From: Zonotrichia leucophrys gambelii
Taxonomy: Eukaryota > Chordata > Aves > Passeriformes > Passerellidae
Length of the DNA stretch: 64,000 nucleotides
Assembly (NCBI RefSeq): GCF_028769735.1
Contig: NC_088178.1
Span: 16,380,357 to 16,444,356 of the forward strand
Direction: 5' to 3'
Made by a program: the position numbers and the translations under genes. Under the pieces are notes generated by a model. It had not been told where the DNA came from. It was given only the letters and a program-made list of their open reading frames with translations, and made no database searches. Positions within the stretch are counted from its first letter, which is position 1. The number at the start of each line of letters is the position of its first letter. Shown piece by piece: positions 13,801 through 26,865 of this stretch.

Positions 13801-16800
13801 TCATTTGGCCTGTCCACCATGTAGTGGTGTTCTGTAAGCACCACAGGCAGATCTGAAGACCTCAGACACTTCATGCTTGCAAAGCAGGTTGGCAGACCCC
13901 AAATTCTAAACCAGAAAAACTGTACCCATTATTCTCTTCTTCTCATTGTGTCTGGGTTTAAAGCATGGGAGCAGCCTACTCAGCACATGCACAGGCAAAT
14001 TTTCTGTCCTCTCTTAGAATGTGCAGCTGTTTCAAGAACAAATCTTGCAGTTTGCTCCAGCCTGCCATTTCTACTGGAGAACAGAGGGGAACTCCCCTAT
14101 ATGTGTGTACCTATGTAACATGCATAGTGTGGAAAGAGTCCTCATGCAAGTTTATCTGCTGTGTAGCATGTGCATATAAGGCAGGCTAGAAGGCAGGAAA
14201 ACAGGCTATGAAATTCAGGAAATTACTATAGTTGGAAAACCCTGTTGAATAATCAGTATCCCCTTGGCTGAGAGAAGGAGCTGGTGAAAATGAGCTGTAG
14301 AACCAAAGTGATCTTGAAACCTTGTCCTATTCCAGTACAGAATAAGAGTTATGAGATCGAGTGGCTTATTCAACTCTGTGAGTTGCTGTTAAAATATTCT
14401 TCTGAAGGAACAAGCAGATTTGCTCCTGTTTCTTGGCAGCAAAAACCAATGAGATGCTGACTTAAAGTTAGCACAGTTCCTAAATTTCAGGGACCAGGAG
14501 CATGGACAGGGCTGAAGAGGCTTCTAGAAGCAAAGATACAAACTCTGTGCTGGATAGTTGAAGTGATAGGCTGAGCTTGGAATCTGCAGCACTGTGAAAA
14601 CATGGCAGCATAGCCATCAGTTTTTTTAAAAAAACAGAGAACAGCAACTTCGTGCTCTTGTCAGGAAGGAGAAAACCTGTTATTTCCTCCTGATCCTGCC
14701 AAAGGGGAATCCCGCTTTTTTTAACTCTTTTGACGGAAGTGAGCTAGGGCTGATTGTTTCAATATTGCCAAGTAGGAATTGACCTTCCTGCTTGTTTCCC
14801 AAGAGAGTAATTTGTTTTTTTTACTTCATAGCTTTTCCTTTTCATTGTAAAGCATTGGTAACCTGTTACCTTAATGGAATGTTTGTGACACTGTGATTCC
14901 CATGAAAATAAGTCAGGGAAAATTTTTGAATATGTTTCCACCATTCAATATAGAGTGTTAAAGGCATTTAGACTCTCTCCATATGAGGTAAATTTGGAAG
15001 TTAATACTTGCTATTTGAGGATTCAAAATTAGAGAAGGATCAATTCTTCCTGGAATTAAGGTTCATGAGATTAACTCAAGCATAATAAGAAAAGTATTTC
15101 CAATTTACAGTGACTGATTTCTCATCAGTTTTGTATTTATTTTAGCAGTGTACTGCCTGCTTGCACTAATTTGTCAAATGAGATTTGATGTATTCGTTTT
15201 CTGAACTTGATGTATTAAGTGTTTATCATTTCATCTCTTGATACTTCTTGATAACCCATGCACCTCTAAAATTATTTATGGTTAGGTTTCATGGGGCTGT
15301 GTATCAGTATGCTGTCAGTAAAGTAGATTTACCACATTGGCTTTTTCCCTGTGACCATGCCAATATTGTATTAGTGATGGAAGATTCATATTTTTACTTC
15401 TCTGCATTTTTGGGGAACCATGCATAGCTTTTACTCATACTAAATATGCCACTGATGACTTTGCAGTTTTTGCATTCATCTGCAGTAGCCAGCTCACTGT
15501 CTTACTAATCAGAACTTTTCCCTTGTGAAATTTCATATTCACAAAAAGTCTTCTGGATAGTGTTAACTCAGGCTGTTTTGTTTCTTTATCTAAGTCATAT
15601 AGTGGCCTTACATGACTGTGGTTTGCATTTTTTTCATATGTCAGCCCTATAGTATTTAAGGAGTTGTGAACCTTGAGCTTTTGAGCAGTTTGTGAAGCTG
15701 CCTGGCTTCAGAAAGTAGGTAAATTCCCATGTGTGTAAAGAGCTATTGCTGTGATGCACTTGAATTATAACATCTTTACTTTCTGCTGGATTTTTGTTCT
15801 TTTTTTTCATTATGTCTTATGAGATGGGGAAAGAATTTGCATTCTTGAAATTCAGTATCACTTTATTTCTGTATTCTTAGCACCAAATTCTGCCAAATAC
15901 AAGAAACTGACATTTGCTGGTTTCACATTTTCCTTTTGTTTTATTGTACTTTGTTTTATAACTAAAAGATGCAGAATGTTCTGTACTTCAGTTAATCTTT
16001 AGATCATTATTGTGATCCTGAATCCTTTTACCACATCACTCTTAAAGCTCAGTCCACTAAATTGTTGAAGCAGTTGCCTTATCTGTTTAATGGGTTTTGC
16101 CTTCAATTGATGCATTTTTCCATTACTGCCATTAAACAACTTTTAATGTGCTTTTCTTCCTTTGTGCAATTGCCTCATTCTCAAGAGGCCTAAACAAGGA
16201 CAGCCTTTGTGCATCTCTGGTGACATACTTGTACTCTTACTTTACTCCTCTCTCCATTAACTGCTTTGTATATTTTCTAGAAAAACACCAATGAGTTTTT
16301 CTGGACATCTACTATTGTGTCATATAATTTAGGTGACAGTTATTCCTGCTATCTTTACCTGGATATTACTTTTTTTCTTGCAGGATGTTTAAACTGCCTG
16401 AAATACGTTTGTCCTTAGAGGGAGGTTGTGAGTTCAGTTCTTCTTTTCCCCATTTTACACTTGACTTTTCAACAGTTCTTAGATTTCTTAGCCCATGAAA
16501 GAGAGGAGACCTTGGATTGTTACAGCTTGTCTTAGTAATTGTAATAAAACATCCCCATTGTTTGAGGATGACCTATGGGGGAAATATGACAAGGAAAAGG
16601 AACAGCTCCATAGTTGTCTCAGTAATTGGCTCTGCCTTTATTTGCTCTGTGAACATAGGTGTAGTTAGGAAATGGTGATGATGTCCAAGATGCTTTCCTG
16701 TTATGCTGGCAACTTTTCTTCCTGTATTTTTTGATTGGTTTCTAGCAGGAGTTGTAGTCCAAATGGTTGATAAGAGAACATTTCTTGTCCTAATTTTCTT

Positions 16801-19800
16801 CTTTTTCTCCCCAGAAAAAGCACGTTTTTGATGGAAGTGTTGCTTGGGATAGGGATTTGACTTGAAAAGGGTTTGGCCAGGCATCTGGTCTGTGCTGGTA
16901 TTGACTAAGTTATGCAGGTATCAGTAGTATGGAGGTGAGGTTAATGAACCTCTGTTGGGGCAAATTATGGAGGTCCTAGACCAGGAAAAGAAATGTAACC
17001 AAGAGTGAAAGGAGAAGCTGGCAGGTTTTAAATACTTCTGTAAACTGTAGTGGGTTTTTTTCATATTAAAATATCAACTTGGGCTAGGTTCCCATTCTCT
17101 TTCCTTTAAAGAGTGTTCAGGGAGAGTATTTCTTCATACTGCTTTGCTGTTGGTAAGAGTTAGTTATAAAGGAAGTATTATGGCAAGTCTTGAGGGGTTT
17201 TTTGTGTTTGTTTGTTTCTATGATCTCTGCTGTTTTGCCCATTGAGTTTTCTAATTTTGTCATGTATCTGGACTAATCAAATTCCCTGGTTTAGGTTTTT
17301 TAGAATGTCAGAATTCTAGTGACAAAGTTAAATATAAATACTGTGCATTATTTCAATTGTATTTGCTTTCTGCTATACAGTTTTCCTTTCATACCTAATT
17401 CAAGAGAGCATTTCCCTACTTCGATGTTCACCAAATCATAACCACACGAAGAGGTTATTCATCACTTAGGAATGAAAGTCCATCTGTTAGTTATTATCTT
17501 TGCAATACTGCAGCACTTGAGAATGAGTGCTTGGGAGAGACTTTAAATGCTGTATCCAGTCTTTGCCCCCTTCGAGGCACATGCAGATACGTAGGAAATG
17601 CTACCCTCTTTGGTCTGGTGAAAAAAAGTCCTTTTTTCTTCCCATACATTATTGTGGATTGGTTGTGGATTTTTAGGACTAGGCCCAAAATAGATAGTGT
17701 GATTTATTGTATCTGAGTTATGCCAAGTAAATACCTCGATGTTTCCACTCAGTTCTAGGAAGAAAAGTCATCTTTGTGTAAAATATGTGCAAGCAGTTCA
17801 GTTGATCACTCTCACAGGGAAATCATAAATGTCGTTACACAAATCCATATTTTGCTAATATTTACAATTATTTAGATAGCTAAAACTTGTTTGTTCTCTT
17901 TTCAGTGTATAGAAGACCAAACTAAAGAAATAACATGGCTACAATTCATCTTTAATTCCAGATTGCAGATTTTTTTTTATTATTATTAAAGAATAAAAAA
18001 TTCCTGTAGATGACATTCAGGAAAACCTGATCAGCAGGGAATTTCCTGCTGTCTGAATTCATGGAGACAAGTTACGCCACTGCCATTATAGCCACAGGCT
18101 CCATTTGAGGGGAACTTGTTGTGATGCAGTGACCTAATGTGGCATTCCTGCCTGTGGGAGACAGATTAGGAGACTGAATTGTTGAATTCCTGGAAGGTGG
18201 TGAAATAACTATAGATAGTGAAGCTAGCCTTTGCAGAAACTCACAGATGCTATCAGAAGTGCAGGGACATATTAATTTCAGTATTTTGTGAAAGGTAGCA
18301 ACTGTTCATAGAGCAGATATAGCAGTTTGTATGGGAACTGATGTGGGATTGCTGAATCTTGCTAAATTTTCTCAGTTGTCACAATTTTTGTAGGCTTTTA
18401 AACTGCCTGCTAGCAGGCAAATTCTACTTAATTTTGGTTCTTCAAAAAGCAGTTATTGTTATTTCATTCCAGCTAGAATCAAAGCGGTCTAAGATCATCT
18501 CTTTGTGGTCCTTATAAATGGAGTAATTTCTTATAAAGAAAAAATCCAGGCCTAATTATTGCTTTGCAACATGGGCATAAAGCTTTGCTTGGGGCAAGAA
18601 AATAATCAGCAAAGTGTATTATTAGATAGTGGGTGTTGTTCAGGGAGTCTTATGGAACATAAGGAAGGGAAAAAGAAAATATGTGGAAAGTAAATACCAG
18701 GAATGAAGGAAGATGGAGAGGGAACATGCAAAGAGAAGTCCTGCTGAATACAGGGATTAGGAAGCCATAGTGCAGAGAACTTGCATGAATGGGACAGTGG
18801 GAGTAAAGAGAAAGCAGAGGGGAGGTTTAAAGAAAGAGGTGAAGATGGGTGTTAGGGCAGTGGTGTTGTTGGCGTGGTCAGTACGTTTGGAGCCAGGCTT
18901 AGCTCAAATCCATCCTGGCATGAGGGGCTGAAGGAGCTCAGTTAGGATGACAACCTCAGTTAAGTTGGTTCATGCAGGTGGTCCTGGAGTAAGGAAGAGT
19001 CCAAATGAAAGGATGGACTGACACTGGTTGTTCTTCATTTCACTGGGCTGTCAGTTGAGGTGCACAGTGAGGGATGGATTTGAAGAAGGTTACAGCTCCT
19101 TATGGGTTCTTCTCACACAGGCTATGCAATCCCAATGAAACAAAACTAGTGGGTAAAAGAGGTGATAAAGTATATCTGGTAATATCTAGTTGTGATGTTC
19201 TCCTTCTTCTATCTCCTGCTTGTGGTGAGAGCAATTTGCTGCACATACATGGAAGGGCCTACTATGCCAGCGTTGCTCTACATCCTCAGCTCATGCTGGT
19301 GAATAATCACTACAGGAAATTACAGGACTTGTAAAAAAGGCTATTTCATTTCATTTTTCTCTAAACAGGTCTAGCCTTTTCCTAAGTAAAAATTAGAAGT
19401 GTGTGTGTAGGCTTCTGGTTAAACCCTACAGGGCCGTCTTCTTTTGCCCATAGAAGGGGCAAAATTTCTATTGTTCGCCCTCTGACCCTCTATGCATGAC
19501 TTTGTTCTAACTCTGGGATGAAATTGGGAAGGTTTTTATCATGACCTGGTCATTCTGAGATAACCTGAAAAATCAATCTTGCTCAAGAGCTGTTCTTTAG
19601 TAGACTTTGGAATTGATGTGACGAATAATAGTTTTATTTTGAGATCTTTTAAGCATGCACAGTCAAGGAAGAGCCTGACAGGTGGATTAGCAGAAAACCT
19701 CAACTTGCACTTGTGTATGAAGTAAAAAATGTGGTAGAGTTTGGTCTTTTGGATAATATACAATAACAGGCAAGTTTAAATAAGAGAAGCATTAAGCTCC

Positions 19801-21662
19801 TTTGTTACATTCTTCCTGAAATTTATGGCTCACATTATGGACTAAAAATTTAGATGTTTTTCCTGTCACTGTCAACCAATAAAATTTACTTTTACAAAAA
19901 AAGATAAAGCTCTGACTCAGTGATCTAACACTTCAGTAATTTACTATCATAAAATAGTTTTAAGTAGAAATGTTTTATCTTATGCCAAGCTGGACGCTAA
20001 AGATGTTTTGTCTAAAATATGAGATAATGGAAAGTGTATTGTGGCATGTGAATTACTTTAGCCTCTTGGTGGTAAATGTTTGCTTAACCGGAAAGGAATG
20101 TGTTGAGGTCCTCGCCAAAGAAAAGGTATTGCCATACTTTGCATTTAGAGTACTGTAAATAAAGCAGTAAATATGTTTCTGTTCATGTGTGTTAATCCAC
20201 AACTTATGAATGCATTCATTCAATAAGACATGTAATGCACTGTTATCCCTTTTCAAGGGTTTCAATAAGAAGAGGTCATAATTACTTTGGCTTGAGAGAA
20301 ACATGAAACCAAATATTTTCATGATGATTTGAAGTTGAAAATGAGAGAATTTTTGCTCAAAGTTTCCCTTAAATCCCAGGAACTCAATTCCTGGTTTACC
20401 TCCAGTATTCTTGTGTGCTGACTCCCAGTGTACTGCTTTTAATCACACACTATTGTAAATCATGAAGTAAATAATTTTCTTCACCCATCCCTTTGGTTTT
20501 GGCAAAAGAAAACACAACTGTATAATATGTTAATGATCAGAGGAGGTAGAGCAGCTATGGGAAATACCCCATGTACTGCCTCCAGTATATTTTGATTTTG
20601 AACTTCATCTGCCCTTAGATGATACATTGGCTTACTGATAATTTAATAGTGCTGCACACAGAAAGTTGCATAACTCAGATTGCAGCATAATAATACCAGA
20701 GCATCCTTTGGATGCCTCAGTTTTGGTAAGTGAAGGCAACAAAGTCCGTCTTGCAGAAGCCTTTGAAATACTTCCCTTCCTTTCCACAAAATCCCACATC
20801 CAGGTTTGTAGCTCAAGAGCTGGGGGAGAGCATTATAGTTTGAGGGAATAATTGTGGGGAGGATGCTCAGTTTGCTCTCCATTACTGTGGTATCCTGTGT
20901 TATGCACCTGCTCTCACTGCCTGGGCTGAGGAGGAGCCCTTTCCTGGGCAGGGACTGCACATCCAGTGCTGTGCCTCTGGAGCACACACGTGGGCATTTC
21001 TGCAGGGAGCTTCTCACTGGTGCTGCTGTGAGCAGAGGTTTGCTCTGGCATAGTGGCTGTTGTACCATCTTTTTGAAATTATTGCTGTAATGCTCCTGTA
21101 TCAGAACAAGGATATCTCTCCTACAAAAACAGAGCTCTAAGAGCTCCAGTGTACATGTGATTTTGTAGTTTTATTTCATCTTCCTAGGGCTTCACTGGTA
21201 AGAAAACATGATGAATAAGGTACACTACTAATCAAGTAAATTAAACCTGTAGTGTTAAAACCTATAAGTAAAATATTAAATGTTATTTTTTATTTAGAAT
21301 CAGTTTTTGATAAATGTATCAATTTTGATAGCCCTGTGTCCTTATTTGATTTCCTTTATCATGCTAAATATATTCATTAAGGCATAATAAAACATTTCAA
21401 CCCTTGGAGAAATTTAACTTTCATTCTCCTTTTGTTCTTTATGCTTAGATGTAAAGAAGGTTTAAAAAAATATGTAGTTGGAGAATAAGACTGGGTATGC
21501 AATTTGAATTATAAGGTAGTTCTTCTGGACATGGCATCACCTGAAAATTGTGTGAAATGCCAGAAAGACTTTTACTCTTTCTTTCCCCCCCCTCCCCCAG
21601 CAAATGTACGTTATGTCCTTGCTAGTATTAAAATCCAAAGTCAACTTCCTGTTGTTTTTAAG
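7890..21662 (+). other. ZNHIT6: Large ZNHIT6 intron (13.8 kb)
   Basis: The intron runs from the gtaagg donor at 7890 to the tttttaag acceptor at 21661-21662. It is uniformly AT-rich. The open frames inside it are short, lack splice context or family resemblance, and are scattered over both strands. I see no nested gene, full-length transposon or tandem repeat. A strong C-rich polypyrimidine tract ending in AG at 21600 sits 62 bases before the true acceptor. Confidence 0.75.
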
Positions 21663-21787
21663 GTACAATGAACTGGATGCCAGCAGAAGCCTTCTAGATA
21701 ATCTGAAAGGCAAAGTAATAATTGAGTATCCAACATTATTTGTGGTCTTGAAAACACTGAAGAATGACATGGTGGTCCTTGGCCAAG
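21663..21787 (+). CDS. ZNHIT6: ZNHIT6 coding exon (penultimate)
   Basis: The acceptor AG is at 21661-21662 and the donor is caag|gtgagc at 21787/21788. The exon is 125 bases. The first G completes the arginine of RYNELD; the exon reads on through [17 protein letters not shown] and [15 protein letters not shown]. The human equivalent is RYYELDPYKSLLDNLRNKVI, so this is the best conserved exon in the window. The frame fixes the acceptor at 21662 rather than the stronger-looking upstream AG at 21600. Confidence 0.94.
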
Positions 21788-24700
21788 GTGAGCACATATT
21801 TATTTCCTGTTATGTTATATTTGGATATTTTAGTTATATAAACAGTAGTTAAGGATATTGCCAGGAATGAGCAATGTGTCTTATATTTCCTTCTAAAGCT
21901 TAAAGAAGGCCATAGAAAAATCTTTTATGAATGCTCTTGTCTTAAAATTGCTGGCTGATGGCATCCATCCACGAGCTGTATTGGATGTGTTTTTTCTAAC
22001 TTTGTTTACTGGTGCTTTGCTGAGTTTTTTATATATTTTTAGCCACTAAGGTGAAACAACTATTCAGACTTGGGCTAATTTTTTTCATGCAGCAAAGATT
22101 GACAGAGTTGATTGTTTCTGAAGAGTCAGTCTGTCTGAGGAAGATGAATTTTGAAAAAAACTGATAATCATGCAAAGGAATCATTCTCCATTATTTTCTA
22201 GCGTAGCTTCTAACATTGGACAAATAATTCTGAGTTGTGAGGTAGTTATTAGAAATCATAATGGCAAAGTCGCTTTTTGGGTGGATTAAAAGCACAGTGT
22301 TATCTTTTAAAGATTACTTTCTTGAGGGAGAACTTGGATCTTGGAGTTAATTTGGAAGAGAGTCTAGATATAGCAGGAATTTGCTTTTAGTTTTTAAGTT
22401 AATTTTCATTTTTCTCCACAGTATAAAGGCTTCATGTCCCCGCGTCTGTTTCTAAAGCTAAAAGATTGCCCAAAGATAATTCAGCTGTTGAAAGAGGGAA
22501 TCAGTTCTCATCTCCTAATCCCCCACCTAGTCACCTTAGTTATCATATCCCATAACTTTCTGTGATGACCAGTCTCTAATTCTTACAGATTTTTGCAGAA
22601 AAGCTTTGATATGTATTTGCAACTACCATTTCCTTGCAGCAGCTCAGCCATGGCTCTATATGTATATAATGTGACTGATAAAATATGAGAATATTGTAGC
22701 AGTGATGTGGACCTCCATGGAGCTTGGCTGTTCTGGCTAGATTGCACTGAGTGATCCCCTAAGTGAGAGCAATGTGCACCCAAATATGTGGCATGCAGCA
22801 ATTCCTTGAGTTATGCACTGCAGGGCTGCTGAGAGTGAGGGAGCACTCCAGGGGATGAGGTTGGGGTCAGGTCTGGTAACTGGGATCTCCACCCTGGGAG
22901 TGCACATACAGACACTGCAGTACATGAAGCTGATGGCTGCTTTTGACTTCATCCATTATTTCTTTGTCTAGGAGCCTTGCTTTTCAGTACTCAGCTGTAC
23001 CTCTGTGATGTAGAGGTCAGGAGGGAATTACAATTGATTGACTCATGTACTTAATCTGTATGGGGTTGTCATTGTCTCCTGAGCTAATAGGGAGGTTGTC
23101 CTTTTAAGGGTACAGATTCAAGAAGTGTTGATTGAACAACGGTATTTGAGGCCATGCAGCACCTGCCTGACTCTGTAAAAGGCAGAACAGGGGAAGAGAG
23201 AGCCAGTAATAGCTGGGAGGTGCCAACAGCTCTGCCACAGGACAGTGCAAGTGTGTGTCTTGGGGACAGTAACCTTCCTCTGCTGCAGGAATCATTTGAT
23301 GTGTGGTCATCCCTGCAGGGGTTCTGAGAGCACTAACAGCCATTTCAGGTTTTGGGAACCATTGTGTTTTGTTGCTGTTGTTGTTTTAACTGTTTCTATA
23401 GATTCCATAAAAATTAATTTAATAGCTCCCTGCTAAGTTGTCTTGGGTATGACATAGCAAAAGTTACAGCTAACGGCAAAAATACTATGATTTTCAAAAC
23501 TTGTATAATAACTTACTGTCATCTTCTTAGTTAAGATATTAATAATCAACTTTGGCCTTGAGTTAGGTTGGGAACCTGTGTTCTTGGTATTTTTTCTGTT
23601 CAGAGTAGAAGCATATGACAGTAATTTCAGATTCATTGAGGAAAAGCATGTTCACAACATGAGTATAAAAGTTGGAGGACTTTTTTGTTGCTGTTACTCT
23701 GCCTGAAGACAAAGTACTATTTTAGTTAGTGTGTCAAAACCATTGTGCTTTTCTGTTGTATGTCATCTTTACAGAACATAGGAGGAGAAAACCAGTTTTC
23801 AGTTTGCTTTAGGAGTTGCATTCATAGATAGTTGCTAAAAGTGCAAACCTTATGTTAACCTCCAGGCTGTCCTGATGTAATCAGAGAAGTATTTTAGCCC
23901 CTTCCCATCTCCCAAGTGACCTTTCTGCTACAGCATCTTCAGAGTTTGTTGCAGTCCAGTTTCCTTGCCATGTATGGCTCTCTGTATCAGTGGCCCTCTC
24001 CTCCCAAGCCATCCAGCCTGCTGATCCTGCTGCCCCCAGTGCTGCCTTTCCTCTGCCTGCTGGCATGCCCAGAGGGACACTTGTGACACTTGTCCTGCTG
24101 GGAGCCTGGTGCTGACCTCCCTTTGCATTCCAGGCAAACAGCTGCCAAGGGTGGGCATGTGGCAGGGTGTCTGCTGAGCGTGGGGCTCAGGCAGCCATAA
24201 CCCTGCTGACCCTGTTTGCAGGGACCCAGGCTAGAGCAAGAAGCAGAGTCTTGGCGGAATTTAATTGCTAAAATACTGCTTCCTTCCTGAGCAGATCTAC
24301 CTGCTTCCCCAGGAAACAACAGAAACAAGTTTTCATGGCCACAGCAACAGGCACATGCTGGGGAAAAATCACCGTTCTCCCTGAGATTCAATAAGTAACC
24401 CCCAAGGACTGGTGGGTGGATAGCTAGAGCTGGACACCTTCAAAGAGAAACTGCTAGGATTTAATGAGTATAAAACCTATTCCTCCTATTATTCTTTTCA
24501 GAAATGGCTGAAGTATTTTGGCTGAAACTTTCAACTACATAAGGAAAATAAAGATTGAGGAAGGAAACTGCCACTGAAAAACTTAAACTCAGAGTTTAAA
24601 TTTTACATTATAAGTAAACTGCAGACAGTTTTATGGTGACACGGATTGGGCAATCCTAATTTATAGGCAGTGCTATCAGCACCACACAAGTGTGCTCTTT

Positions 24701-25981
24701 TTTAGTGAAGACAATCTATAATTCCTGTTAAATATTACTGTAACAGAAGTAAGATCTATCTGTTGAGCGTTGCTGTGAGTCAGAAGATTGCCACATTCTT
24801 TTATGTGATGTTTTACTGCTTGACTTGATGAACAGCTAAACCTACAGGTGCTCTGATTTCAGCATACAGGGTCAGTCATGGCTGAAGATAGCAGAGGATT
24901 ATGGAAGCTTTCACAGCCCTTACTTTGTGCATTACTCAGTACATATCTGGCATATAAATGTTAATTGATTATACACTAGATTTAGTATAGACAAAATGTG
25001 ACCTCTGATGTTTCTGGGTGAAATGCTTCTATTTTCTTGAACAAATTCCTTGGAAACTGTACAGGTGCACACTGTGTCCTGTGTATTATCCGTGTTTGCC
25101 AGCTGTAGAACTTATCTTCACCAGACAATAGCTATACTGCATCAGCTCCCTTTTGGTAACATTCTCTTAATGAAACCTCTGATACTAAATGCTCAAATGC
25201 ATCTTTAAATTCATAGATCAAATACTGAAAATAACAATGAGAGCAGAGTGTGATTCATGGGCCTGCTTTGCTGTAGTTTATTTTTGTGCTGCTTGAGTGT
25301 CACCAGCTGAGTGGCATTTGATGACATCAGCCACAAGGTCAGGGCTTGTTAAAGAAGGATCTGTGGGGTGAGGCTGAAGACCAGTTTTGGAGATGAAGAT
25401 TTCACTTTATGATCTCAGCTGGGCACAATAGCTGTGCCTTAAAGCACAAGTTACTTGTACCTTGAACTTCACCAGCCTTAGCTTATGGATGTACCTAGCT
25501 TATCACTATCTTTGGGATGCTAGAACATGTAGAATTTAAATTTTCCCTTTCCAGTTTCTCTGTAGCTCCTCATCTTAACTGAAATGCTAGGAAAAGTGTA
25601 AATTACTTATAATTCATTACAGTTGTGATTTATGTCTGTGACATCCCAGAAAACAACATTTCAAACAAGCCAAAAGAAAAATTTAAAATTCTCAGTAGAT
25701 CTAGAATTTTGTGGGGGATAAATATTCTGCTTTGCTAGTTGACTGCAAGACCAAGATTTAAAAGATAAAAGGAATTCTCAGCATTGTCTTGCTTTCTCCT
25801 TCAACAGGTCCTATCCAGGGCTTTATCCTATGTCATGAAACTGGTTATTTCTTATGAAATAGCTGTCCTAAAAAAAAGAGTGATTAAAAGGAGAAGAAGA
25901 TACGAAACTGCTTCTGTTTGATGAGCAAACAACATTGCTGAAACTAATTGCTTGTTTGTTTTTTGTGTTCTATATCCTCAG
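21788..25981 (+). other. ZNHIT6: Last ZNHIT6 intron (4.2 kb)
   Basis: The intron runs from gtgagc to tatatcctcag. Its GC content rises around 23.9-24.4 kb. Minus-strand open frames there are not backed by motifs or splice sites. I see nothing else that can be supported. Confidence 0.7.
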
Positions 25982-26067
25982 ATGGCAGTGAGCCTGCAGA
26001 GAACTCAGACAACGAAAGCTCATCCCTTTCATCTGTGGAAGAAGGGGAGATTCAGGACAGTTCATGA
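25982..26067 (+). CDS. ZNHIT6: ZNHIT6 terminal coding exon
   Basis: The acceptor is tatatcctcag ending at 25981; the stop codon TGA is at 26065-26067. The exon encodes a 28-residue tail that starts DGSEPAENSDNESS and ends VEEGEIQDSS, rich in serine, aspartate and glutamate. The human tail as I recall it is shorter and only loosely similar (VKSESTKNVG). Several S/T-x-x-D/E matches would fit casein kinase 2. The exon assignment rests on frame, splice site and stop position rather than on sequence identity. Confidence 0.82.
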
Positions 26068-26865
26068 CAGTTCCTTGAGAGAACAGGATGCAATGAGCTT
26101 TTATTTTTTTAATTATTTAATTAAATTCTTTTGATACAACTAAGTTCCTAGAGGTTTGGTTTAACTTCCTTTACTAAAGGTAGCACTCTCAAAGTGCTTG
26201 ACTGTTTTTGGGTTTAAAAATATATATTTAGGGATGTAAATCAAAAGATGGGGAACTGTGGTTCCAGAAAAAAATAATGTTCTAACTGAATTGCAGTCTT
26301 TAATTGCACCATTGTTTTTACTTTTTCCCTAACCAGTTCAGTGCCAAATGTTTGAGTTTAAATATCTGATCACATATTTGTATTTATATGTTGATTTGAA
26401 TCTTAATGCTTAAATTTACTGAGAAAAAAGTACAGTTATTTCATTAGCTCAGTTTCCTTTTACAGTGTTTCTGTGTAACACTGAGCTACTGAAAATGGTC
26501 TTATATTACTTTTGATCTTGTCTGGTGACATTTTGGGTGCTTGATGCAATACTTTTTTTTTGTTCCTTACTTGCTTGCATCTTGTTCCATGTGTTAATGG
26601 AGAGGTCAGACTGTTTTCAGGGTGGCATGTTGCAAGTGTGTTTGGTCTTCTCTCCAGGTCTTCTAAATTAGCCTGAATTTTTATATCCCTAGAAATGGAT
26701 GCATAGACTGGCACTAATGCAAATAACACTGGACTTCTAAAGAATGCTTGTGTTATGCATCTCATATTCCTAGTACCTGCTGCAGTTAGTTATTGTAAAT
26801 ACTTCCTGGTATATCAGCTACATTTACCTACTTAAAAACAAATAAATCATAAAGGAAACAAATTC
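26068..26865 (+). other. ZNHIT6: ZNHIT6 3' untranslated region
   Basis: The AT-rich sequence after the stop runs to the first AATAAA at 26841-26846, followed by a GU-rich stretch near 26868-26893. The approximate end assumes cleavage 10-25 bases after the signal. A second AATAAA at 27484 could serve a longer form. Confidence 0.6.
26841..26846 (+). terminator. ZNHIT6: Candidate ZNHIT6 polyadenylation signal AATAAA
   Basis: This is the first canonical hexamer after the ZNHIT6 stop, about 775 bases downstream, with a TG-rich downstream region. No closer AATAAA or ATTAAA is apparent. Confidence 0.6.

Larger units (their letters stand above)
6373..26067 (+). other. ZNHIT6: ZNHIT6 (BCD1) gene, 3' part: five coding exons
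   Basis: ZNHIT6 is a nuclear assembly factor for box C/D small nucleolar ribonucleoproteins. It works with NUFIP1 and the RUVBL1/2 ATPases before mature snoRNPs form. Five exons with canonical AG/GT borders join in a single frame: 442 bases giving 146 complete residues and a stop. The joined peptide follows the human C-terminal part as I remember it: a FYWHLKL-like start, then VPDDKT, LKPYIDP, ILMKIE, RYNELD and IEYPTL. The HIT zinc finger is N-terminal and outside the window. The gene runs convergently towards CCN1, as in human. The product call is firm; the upstream structure cannot be seen. Confidence 0.93.

Noticed and set aside
23881..24391. Minus-strand frames in a GC-richer patch of the last ZNHIT6 intron
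   Set aside because: Three overlapping frames are open at once with no motif or splice sites. This looks compositional.
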